A stretch of 45,405 bases of DNA from Corynebacterium sp. HMSC08A12 (GTDB taxonomy: Bacteria > Actinomycetota > Actinomycetes > Mycobacteriales > Mycobacteriaceae): the NCBI RefSeq assembly GCF_001807485.1, contig NZ_KV789165.1, positions 1 to 45,405 on the forward strand, in the 5' to 3' direction. Both the position numbers and the translations under genes were made by a program. The first letter of the stretch is position 1. The number at the start of each line of letters is the position of its first letter. Below are positions 1 to 5,988 of the stretch, piece after piece. The notes under the pieces are model-generated. The model saw only the letters and a program-made list of their open reading frames with translations, did not search any database and was not told the DNA's origin.

Positions 1-75
1 TTTCTCAGTCCAACTAATGGGGAGCAGTTCATTCCGGGTGGGGCGTTTCTTCACGTTTGCGCTTCATGTGCGCCG

Positions 76-122
76 CAGGCTCCTTGTGAAGCTTGGCGTC
101 TCAGGCTCCTTGTGAAGCTTGG
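76..122. repeat. 21-bp direct repeat, two copies
   Basis: The 21-bp unit starting CAGGCTCCTTG occurs at 76-96 and again at 102-122, identical and separated by 5 bp. It directly abuts the left end of the first inverted-repeat element. Its function is unknown; it looks like a local duplication. Confidence 0.8.
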
Positions 123-247
123 AATGTCGCTAGAACGGGAATACGTCGGCGCCGGTGCTGGTTCTCAAAAATCCAAAACCCTCTGACCTGCACTTATGCA
201 GTAATAAAAATTGTGCCCACTAACGCATTCTCGTTCTAGCGACATTT
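123..247 (+). repeat. TIR element, copy 1
   Basis: About 125 bp bounded by long inverted repeats. The left arm (about 124-146, starting ATGTCGCTAGAACGGG) pairs with the right arm (about 223-246, ending CTAGCGACAT) with only two imperfect positions, one of them G-T. The interior contains the conserved word CTCTGACCTGC, followed by a small hairpin CTGCA-CTTA-TGCAG. Three further copies occur in this window, all intergenic. It contains no reading frame of note. Candidates are a MITE-like repeat, a bidirectional terminator or a small structured RNA. Confidence 0.85.
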
Positions 248-264
248 GTGGTTATGGAATCCCG

Positions 265-290
265 GTTTGGCGACATCTGCGGGCGTGGAG
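265..290 (-). repeat. Degenerate half arm of the TIR element
   Basis: On the minus strand this reads CCGCAGATGTCG (complement of 271-282) followed by a degenerate CGGGAT. The same CCGCAGATGTCG word begins the isolated half arm at 13752-13763. It looks like a solo, decayed terminus of the element family lying next to copy 1. Confidence 0.5.
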
Positions 291-348
291 TCCTGTCTCG
301 GCCACACTTTGGGGTGCTTGTGGGAGGTGGAAAAGGTGCCAAAGGGCT

Positions 349-476
349 TAAATGTCGGAAAAGTTGCAAAACGTTCTGACGGGCTCTGGCGGGCGAGTTG
401 TAAAAACTCCCTGACCAGCACTTTTGCTGTAGTGGAAAATGGTGTCAATAACGTTCTGCAAGATTTCCGACATTTA
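349..476 (+). repeat. TIR element, copy 4 (divergent stem)
   Basis: About 128 bp. The left arm begins TAAATGTCGGAAA and the right arm ends TTTCCGACATTTA; with AACGTT at the inner ends they pair over about 26 positions with three mismatches. The interior aligns to copies 1 and 2 (CTGACC, then a small hairpin CAGCA-CTTT-TGCTG, then TAACG before the right arm). The stem sequence differs strongly from the other copies after ATGTCG, yet both arms have changed together, so pairing is kept. Confidence 0.8.
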
Positions 477-682
477 GGCATGCGGAAAGCTATTTAGGGC
501 ATGCAAAAGGGGATTTAGGGCACGCGGGGAGGGGGGCGAGCTGGTGCCAAGGGGCTAGTGGCAGGGGCGGTTCAGCTCCTGGGGGCACCAGTGCTGTGTG
601 GCCAGTGCGCCGGTGCCGTGTAGCTGGTGCGCCAGCGCCGTGTGGTCAGCGCGGGAGGCCGGGGTGTGACGTATTTGTGGAA

Positions 683-1042
683 CTATTCTGGCTGGTCAGC
701 GACCTCGACGTTGTAGTGAACGTCGTTGCCATCGACCTTGTCTGCGGTGACGTCAACACTGTACGTCTCACCGGAATCGTGCAGCTTGCACTCAATCTTC
801 GCACCCTCTTCCGCTTTCAGGCCGCTGGGGCATTCAATACGCTCTGGCTTGCGGCCAACCTCCTCCTCCAGGGAATCGGAGATGCCCTTCTCCACGTCTT
901 CTTGGGCTACTTCTCCTCCTCCTAGCAGTGAGCAAGCGCTCAGGCCGGTGACGGCCAGTGCGCCGGTCAGAAAAGCGGCGCCGAGGCGCTTGGAAAAGTA
1001 GGCGGAGCGGGCGGAGTCAGCGGAAGTGCGGATGTTCTTCAT
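683..1042 (-). CDS. DUF4333-type lipoprotein
   Basis: Predicted small secreted lipoprotein of 119 residues. The N terminus is basic, followed by a hydrophobic segment ending in the lipobox LSAC, with Cys37 as the expected lipidation site. The mature part is acidic and ends in the layout of DUF4333 domains (paired cysteines in ECPSG and ECKLHD, then a beta-rich tail). Proteins of this type are common in mycolic-acid actinobacteria and are outer-face membrane proteins of unknown role. I chose the ATG at 1042 because GAGAAAGAG precedes it; an upstream ATG at 1069 would add nine residues but has no visible ribosome binding site. It is divergent from gltS and is followed by the long repeat-rich region. 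Confidence 0.75.
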   Translation of the reverse strand: MKNIRTSADSARSAYFSKRLGAAFLTGALAVTGLSACSLLGGGEVAQEDVEKGISDSLEEEVGRKPERIECPSGLKAEEGAKIECKLHDSGETYSVDVTADKVDGNDVHYNVEVADQPE

Positions 1043-1087
1043 GTAGGGCAGTCTCTTTCTCTCGTTCATGGCTGGTGTCTCGCTGTT

Positions 1088-1162
1088 ATGCCTGCGTTAG
1101 GCATCCGGGGTATGGAATGTCGCCCCTTGGCGAAATGTTCCCCAGCGTGCAGTACGCTGCAC
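1088..1162. promoter_or_regulatory. Perfect palindromes between lipoprotein gene and gltS
   Basis: Two perfect inverted repeats lie in the divergent region: ATGCCT-GCGTT-AGGCAT at 1088-1104, and GTGCAG-TACG-CTGCAC at 1147-1162. A shorter TCGCC-CCTT-GGCGA lies between them. They are plausible operators or leader hairpins for the two divergent genes. I do not recognise a named regulator motif. Confidence 0.4.
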
Positions 1163-1298
1163 AGTTCGAACTTAACCGATGCTGAGTGTGTTTGCCCGGG
1201 AAACGCAGGCGTCAATAATAAGGTGCGATAAAATGCCCAGAGCAACAGAGCACACACAGCACAAAGAGAACAGATAGAGAACAGAAGAGGGAGCCTCC

Positions 1299-2672
1299 AT
1301 GGACTTTACGGTCTTTGACCTGCTGATGGATGTCGGCATGATTTCGGTACTGCTGATCATCGGCACGTTCATGAGGCGCCACTTCGAATGGTTCCGCAAC
1401 CTCCTGATCCCCGCGCCGATCACAGCGGGCCTGCTCGCGCTGCTCCTCGGGCCAGAGGTGCTGGGCCTGCTGCCGTTCTCCGGAGCACTGGGCGATTACT
1501 CCACTTTGCTGATCGCCGTGGTGTTCGCCTCCATGCCGTACAGCATGACCTTCGCCTCCAACGATGCCTCGAAGGCGAAGAACATGTGGGGCTTTTCCAC
1601 CTCCATGTTCCTCGGCCAGTGGGGCATCTTTATGCTGCTTGGCCTGCTGGTTTTCGCGCCGATTTTCGATACTCCAGAGTGGTTCGGCATGATGCTGCCC
1701 GTCGGTTTCGTCGGTGGGTTCGGCACTGCCGCGGCCGTTGGTGGCGCCTTTGGGGATATTGGTGCGGACGCCGCCATGTCCCTGGGCTTTACTTCCGCGA
1801 CCGTCGGCACGCTAGCCGCGATCATTGGTGGAATTATCTTCGCGAACTGGGGTATCCGCACCGGCCGTACTTCCACCCTGCCGGAGAAGCTGCCGTGGGA
1901 GCTGCGCTCGGGCCAAATCGAGGACGAGGCCAAGCAGCCCTCCATCGGTAAGGCCACCACGAACCCGTCGTCGATTGAGCCCCTGGCTCTGCACGCCGGC
2001 TTCATTGCCGTGACCGTGATGTTCGCTTACATCGCGCAGCAGATTATCGGCCACTTCTTCCCGGCGGTATCGGTGCCGCTGTTCGCTCTGGCTTTCGTGG
2101 TGGGCATTGGCGGCAAGGTTTTCCTGCACGTCATCAAGCGCCCGAAGTACCTGGACCAGCAGACGGTGAAGTCGATCTCCGGTGCGTCGACGGACTTCAT
2201 GATTGCCTTCGGTATCGCCTCCATTAAGCCGGATGCGGTGGCGAGCTACCTGGTTCCGCTAGCGATCCTGTTCGTGCTGGGTATTGCGTACTGCTGCCTG
2301 TTCTTCTTCGTCTTCGCGCCGATGTTCTTCGGTGATAAGTGGCTGGAGCGCGGCATCTTCGGCTGGGGCTGGGCTACCGCCGCTGTGGCTACCGGTATTG
2401 CGCTGCTGAAGATCGTGGACCCGGATCTGAAGTCCGGCACGATGAACGAGTACGGCATGGCCTACGTGGGCTATGCGCCGATCGAGATTGGCATGAACAT
2501 CCTCGCTCCGATTGCGGTGATAGCCGGCCTGACCTGGGGTATCGGTGGTATAGCGACGGTTGCAGCGGTGGGCATTATCGTCTTCGCTGCAGTGCGGGGT
2601 TGGTTCCCAGAGAGAACAGGGAAACGGCCGGGCAAGGGGAAACGCTCCGGCAAGGCGGCCGCAGCGGGATAG
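1299..2672 (+). CDS. gltS: Sodium/glutamate symporter GltS
   Basis: Integral membrane carrier taking up glutamate with sodium. The 457-residue protein is hydrophobic throughout, with about ten or more membrane segments and two Gly-rich halves (FVGGFGTAAAVGGAFGD near residue 140 and a matching segment in the second half), typical of the GltS family. The length fits the family, plus a basic, Lys/Arg/Gly-rich tail of about 25 residues. The ATG at 1299 follows GAGGGAGCC. Neighbours do not suggest a joint pathway. The stop codon lies inside a 23-bp tandem duplication. Confidence 0.92.
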   Translation: MDFTVFDLLMDVGMISVLLIIGTFMRRHFEWFRNLLIPAPITAGLLALLLGPEVLGLLPFSGALGDYSTLLIAVVFASMPYSMTFASNDASKAKNMWGFSTSMFLGQWGIFMLLGLLVFAPIFDTPEWFGMMLPVGFVGGFGTAAAVGGAFGDIGADAAMSLGFTSATVGTLAAIIGGIIFANWGIRTGRTSTLPEKLPWELRSGQIEDEAKQPSIGKATTNPSSIEPLALHAGFIAVTVMFAYIAQQIIGHFFPAVSVPLFALAFVVGIGGKVFLHVIKRPKYLDQQTVKSISGASTDFMIAFGIASIKPDAVASYLVPLAILFVLGIAYCCLFFFVFAPMFFGDKWLERGIFGWGWATAAVATGIALLKIVDPDLKSGTMNEYGMAYVGYAPIEIGMNILAPIAVIAGLTWGIGGIATVAAVGIIVFAAVRGWFPERTGKRPGKGKRSGKAAAAG

Positions 2673-2710
2673 CGTGCGCAACATCGGCGGGATAGCGTGC
2701 GCAACATTGG
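2665..2710. repeat. 23-bp tandem duplication over the gltS stop codon
   Basis: A 23-bp unit (2665-2687) is repeated head to tail (2688-2710) with one difference. The first unit carries the TAG that ends gltS, so the duplication also copies the stop codon and the last codons. Similar duplications at other gene ends are listed as a finding. Confidence 0.85.
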
Positions 2711-2738
2711 CGGGCGCGAGGTTCTAGACTAAGCAACT

Positions 2739-3626
2739 ATGAGCAACTCTTCTGCCCAACAGCAGCCCGCCAGCCCCTTCGTCTCCGGTGAGGAGATGCT
2801 GGAGGCTTTCCAGCGGGGCGAACGCATGACCGTGATCGACTCGCACTGGGCGCGCACCGAAAACAGCGCCTGGGAGGCATACGTGGGGCAGCACATCCCC
2901 GGTGCCATGTTCTGTAACCCCCTGATGCACCTGGCTTCTATCCCGTCCCGTCACAAGGGCCGCAACCCTCTTCCCGAGCCGGAGCGCCTGCAGAAAAGCT
3001 TCGACGATTGGGGCATTACGGATGGTCGCCCTGTTTATATTTATGACGCCGGCGCCAACCTCTACGCGGCTCGCGCATGGTTCATTTTCCGTTGGGCAGG
3101 TGTGCAGAATGTCCGCATCCTGGACGGCGGCACCAAGTCTTGGGAAGCCGCGGGCGGCGACGTTGCCGGCGGTATCGGAGCACTGCGCGGCCGGGGCAAC
3201 GTGGAGGTTCGTCCGGGCAGCATGCCGACCCTCGACCTCGAGGAAGTGGAGCAGTGGCGCGAGGAGCGCATCCTGGTGGATGCCCGCGAGTCCTCCCGCT
3301 ATTCCGGCCGCAAGGAGCGCTTCGACCACCAGGCGGGCCGCATCCCCGGGGCGATCAATGTCCCGGTCAAGGAGCTCTTCAACAACCACAGCGAGCGCGA
3401 CAGCAGCGCCAGCGGCCGTGTGAAGACCCCGGAGGAGATCCGACAGATCCTCGCCGACCACGGTGTGACCAGCGGCGACGATGTGTGCGTGTACTCCGGT
3501 TCGGGCCTGCACTCTTCGCTGTTTATCGCCGCGATGGAATACGCGGGCCTGCCGGGCGCGAAAAACTTTGTAGGAGGTTGGTCCCAATGGTCCGCTTCCG
3601 CCTCGCGCCCCATCGAGCGCGACTAA
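2739..3626 (+). CDS. Tandem-rhodanese protein (SseA-like), catalytic Cys replaced
   Basis: Two rhodanese domains (about residues 15-135 and 160-290) in a 295-residue protein, the usual size of thiosulfate/3-mercaptopyruvate sulfurtransferases. In active members the C-terminal domain carries a persulfide-forming cysteine in a loop like CGSGVTA. Here the loop reads VCVYSGSGLHSS: Ser253 stands at the expected Cys position and the nearest cysteine is Cys250, three residues earlier. The fold therefore appears intact but classical sulfur transfer is doubtful. The ATG at 2739 lies 66 bp after gltS; the EIIA-like gene follows after 11 bp, so the two are probably co-transcribed. Annotation pipelines would call it sseA. 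I keep the symbol empty because activity is uncertain. Confidence 0.85.
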   Translation: MSNSSAQQQPASPFVSGEEMLEAFQRGERMTVIDSHWARTENSAWEAYVGQHIPGAMFCNPLMHLASIPSRHKGRNPLPEPERLQKSFDDWGITDGRPVYIYDAGANLYAARAWFIFRWAGVQNVRILDGGTKSWEAAGGDVAGGIGALRGRGNVEVRPGSMPTLDLEEVEQWREERILVDARESSRYSGRKERFDHQAGRIPGAINVPVKELFNNHSERDSSASGRVKTPEEIRQILADHGVTSGDDVCVYSGSGLHSSLFIAAMEYAGLPGAKNFVGGWSQWSASASRPIERD

Positions 3627-3637
3627 ACTGCGGGAGT

Positions 3638-4204
3638 ATGGATCCCAACTTCTCCCTGGATCCCCGTAGGCCTGGCCAGCAGCGCGAAGTGACCGCACAG
3701 AACCACTCTGCGAAGTTTCCCGTTGTGACCCCGCTGGCGGGGACAGCCGTAAGCCTCGATTCCGTCCCCGACCCGATCCTCGCCACCGGCACCATCGGCG
3801 CCGGTGTGGCAGTGATCCCCGATGCGGGCGTGGAGGTCGTACAGATCCTCGCGCCCATCGGGGGAGTGATGAAGCGCGTGGCGCCGAACATGTTTGTGAT
3901 CCAGACGCAGCCCGCGCCTGGAGGTTCTCACGCGGAGATACTGGCCGACCAGCCGTCGATCTTCATGCAGTTGGGGGTGGATACCGGGCGCCTCAACGGC
4001 CAGGGATTCGACGTGCACGTCCAGGAGGGCGACCTGGTGCGTCAGGGAACTCCCGTGTGCACGTACGCTCCCCGGGAGTTGGGCCGGATGGGGTTCGATC
4101 CGGTGGTGATGGTGTTGGGGTTGCAGATGGGGGCGTCAGAAATAAAGCTAGACGTGTTCTCCGGCGAGCCTGTGATGGGCGGCGACAACCTGTTCTGGGT
4201 GTAA
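3638..4204 (+). CDS. EIIA-Glc-like protein lacking the phosphorylated His
   Basis: A 188-residue stand-alone homologue of the glucose-type PTS IIA domain. The region from about residue 30 to 185 follows the family, including the LGVDTGRLNGQGF segment that matches the active-site stretch HFGIDTVELKGEGF of E. coli Crr. The phosphorylated histidine (His90 of E. coli) is replaced by Gln111 (codon CAG), while the supporting histidine appears kept as His98 in SHAEIL. It therefore should not carry phosphate in the normal way and may act as a regulatory or binding protein. It starts 11 bp after the rhodanese gene, with GGGAG close to the ATG. Confidence 0.8.
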   Translation: MDPNFSLDPRRPGQQREVTAQNHSAKFPVVTPLAGTAVSLDSVPDPILATGTIGAGVAVIPDAGVEVVQILAPIGGVMKRVAPNMFVIQTQPAPGGSHAEILADQPSIFMQLGVDTGRLNGQGFDVHVQEGDLVRQGTPVCTYAPRELGRMGFDPVVMVLGLQMGASEIKLDVFSGEPVMGGDNLFWV

Positions 4205-4220
4205 AGGGGGTGCGTGGGCA

Positions 4221-4679
4221 ATGACGCGGAGGATCTTTAGCATCATGTCGGTGGTCGGCATGATTCTGGCGCTATCGCGGGTGGTGGAGATTTTCACGCC
4301 GCAGCAGCTACAGAGTATCGCCGGGGTTTATTTTGCGGTGTTGGCAGTGCTGCAGGGGTGGCCACTGGCGGCCACGCAGCGCAATAGTTATGGGCATCGG
4401 CGACACCCCGTGAACCGCCTGTATACGCTGATGAGCAGCATCGGGCTGGTCGGGACGGCGCTGCTGGCGATGGTTTTTTATGTGACTTCGCCGTTGTGGT
4501 TGATTGTCGTCGCGGGGATGCTGATGATCATGGGGATTGTCGGTGCGGCGGTACTGGCACTGTTCGCCGCGCCGTGGGATGACTGGTCCACCCGCCGCGG
4601 GCGCGATGTCGACGACGAGCTTTTCCTGCGCGACGACGAGCCCGTGGAGGACGTTTGGGACAAGAGCTTCCGGACTTAA
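4221..4679 (+). CDS. Small membrane protein of unknown function
   Basis: 152 residues with about four predicted membrane segments (around residues 5-22, 33-50, 70-90 and 94-115) and an acidic C-terminal tail (DDELFLRDDEPVEDVWD) expected in the cytoplasm. I do not recognise the family. The ATG at 4221 follows GGGGG at 4206-4210, and the gene lies 16 bp after the EIIA-like gene, so it is probably the last gene of that run. The stop codon TAA lies in a duplicated TTCGGACTTAA unit. Confidence 0.75.
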   Translation: MTRRIFSIMSVVGMILALSRVVEIFTPQQLQSIAGVYFAVLAVLQGWPLAATQRNSYGHRRHPVNRLYTLMSSIGLVGTALLAMVFYVTSPLWLIVVAGMLMIMGIVGAAVLALFAAPWDDWSTRRGRDVDDELFLRDDEPVEDVWDKSFRT

Positions 4680-4723
4680 TTCGGACTTAAGCGGCGCGGG
4701 GCCGGCGCTGGGCGGGCGCGTGC

Positions 4724-5602
4724 CTATAGCCCATGCTTCCGGTTGATCAGCCAGTGCATTGTCGTGGTCGGCAGCACGCGCGAGAGCGGGAAGACCACCG
4801 GCGCCATCGAGCCGGTCGCGTACAGCGGCTTGGGCCGGGTGGCGGGGATGGGCTTTAGGATTTCCTCGGCCACGCGCTCGGCGGAGATGCCGTTGGCCTC
4901 GTTGTTATCCAGGTTCGTCAGCATGGTGGTGAACTCCGCGCCGTAGGGGCCTTGCAAGTCCACGTACTTCGTGCGCCGCGTGGATAGTCCGGTGTTGATG
5001 GAGCCGGGTTCCACCACGGACATGCCCACTCCGAATGGCTGGACCTCGCGCCGGGCGGCGAAGGCGAATCCCTTGATCGCGGCCTTCGAGGCGACGTAGC
5101 TGCTGCGGTAGGCGAGCGGGAAGCTGCCCAGCATGGAGCCGACCATCACGATGCGCCCGGCTCCTTGCTGTCGCATTGTCGGAAGGATTTTCTTTGTGAC
5201 GCCCACTTGTCCCAGAACGTTGATCTCAAACAGACGGTGCAGGGCATCGTCGGGGAGCTCCTCTAGGGGGCCGGATTGGCTTTCGCCCGCGTTGTTGACC
5301 AGCACGGTCGGCGGGCCGAGGGCGAGGGCGCGGGTGGCGAACTCGTCGATGCTGGCGGGGTCTTCGAGGTCGAGGGGGAGGTATTCCACCCCGTCGATGG
5401 GGTCGGTGATGTTGTCGGGGTTGCGGCTGGTGCCGATGATGCGGTCGGGGGCGTAAGTGCCTGCGCCGGCCTTGAGCTCCGCGAGGGCGGCTACGGTTGC
5501 CCGGCCGATGCCGGAGGAGGCGCCGGTAACTATGGCCACTCCGCCTTTGACGGCGGGCAGCGGGCGGGAAGGGGAGGGGAGAATGCTGGAAAGTTTTGCC
5601 AT
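4724..5602 (-). CDS. Short-chain dehydrogenase/reductase
   Basis: NAD(P)-dependent oxidoreductase of the classical SDR fold, 292 residues. The cofactor motif TGASSGIG lies near residue 26, followed by NNAG, the catalytic Ser in MVGSML and the YxxxK pair in SSYVASKAA. The C-terminal part beyond the core (KPLYATGSMAPVVFPLSRVLP) resembles SDRs acting on lipids or sterols, but the substrate cannot be read from sequence. I took the ATG at 5602 because it places the cofactor motif at the usual distance; an ATG at 5659 would add 19 residues of unlikely sequence. Convergent with the preceding membrane protein and divergent from gcvP. Confidence 0.8.
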   Translation of the reverse strand: MAKLSSILPSPSRPLPAVKGGVAIVTGASSGIGRATVAALAELKAGAGTYAPDRIIGTSRNPDNITDPIDGVEYLPLDLEDPASIDEFATRALALGPPTVLVNNAGESQSGPLEELPDDALHRLFEINVLGQVGVTKKILPTMRQQGAGRIVMVGSMLGSFPLAYRSSYVASKAAIKGFAFAARREVQPFGVGMSVVEPGSINTGLSTRRTKYVDLQGPYGAEFTTMLTNLDNNEANGISAERVAEEILKPIPATRPKPLYATGSMAPVVFPLSRVLPTTTMHWLINRKHGL

Positions 5603-5672
5603 GCTTATTATTTTGGCTGCTGGAGTGGGGGTATGCGGACGGAATGAGATTTTTCGCATTGTCCGGATTCTT

Positions 5673-5700
5673 TAGTGATCCGTCGCACTACGGCTATGAT
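5673..5700 (+). promoter_or_regulatory. Putative gcvP promoter with TAGTG-N8-CACTA palindrome
   Basis: A good -10 hexamer TATGAT lies at 5695-5700, about 45 bp upstream of the riboswitch. The -35 region is weak (TTAGTG at 5672-5677, 17 bp spacing). A perfect inverted repeat TAGTG-N8-CACTA spans 5673-5690 and overlaps the -35 region, so it could be an operator for gcvP or for the divergent dehydrogenase. Confidence 0.5.
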
Positions 5701-5742
5701 GTGGGAGAAAACTGCATACATTTTTGCCGCTTTTAGCTGTGG

Positions 5743-5945
5743 TGGGAGAGGCTCGGCGCTTGTCACGCGCCGGCCGCCGACGGAGCAATTCCTCCCCGGG
5801 ACACTCTCAGGCCCCAAGTACCGTCACAGTGAGGCAACTCTGGAAAGACCTGCGCGCAGTCGTGTGCACGCGGGCGCCGAAGGAGAAAAGCCGGGTAGAC
5901 CGGGTGAAGCTCTCAGGCACAAGCGACAGAGTGGGGAGGGCTCCT
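5743..5945 (+). ncRNA. Tandem glycine riboswitch
   Basis: Two glycine aptamers in series upstream of gcvP. The first shows GGGAGAG (about 5744-5750), CCGACGGAGCAA (about 5777-5788) and ACTCTCAGGC (about 5802-5811), ending in CTCTGG. The second shows GCCGAAGGAGAAA (about 5875-5887), GCTCTCAGGCA (about 5909-5919) and GACAGAGTGGGG. These are the conserved core words of the glycine riboswitch, and the position before a glycine cleavage operon fits its normal ON-type role. The end (GGAGGGCTCCTTTT) could form a short terminator-like hairpin, giving a possible expression platform. Confidence 0.93.
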
Positions 5946-5988
5946 TTTAACGACCGTGCACTTACGACCGGAAAGTCCCTATAAAGCC

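Larger units (their letters stand above)
1..682. other. Gene-free, repeat-rich intergenic region
   Basis: I see no credible coding region here. The two small open frames on opposite strands at about 236-497 lie over inverted repeats and resemble nothing. The stretch holds a 21-bp direct repeat, two copies of the terminal-inverted-repeat element described separately, a degenerate half arm, three short ATTTAGGCATGC-like direct repeats (about 472-525) and a G-rich low-complexity stretch built on GTGC/GTGT words (about 540-660). It lies downstream of the lipoprotein gene on the minus strand; the left neighbour is outside the window. Confidence 0.7.

Noticed and set aside
123..476. Insertion sequence with transposase
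   Set aside because: The elements are about 126 bp with no coding capacity and no clear target-site duplications; at most they are non-autonomous.
236..497. Two overlapping small open frames on opposite strands
   Set aside because: They lie over the inverted-repeat elements and are by-products of those repeats; no ribosome binding site or family resemblance.
596..925. 109-residue plus-strand frame
   Set aside because: Opposite the lipoprotein gene, which has a signal peptide and lipobox on the minus strand.
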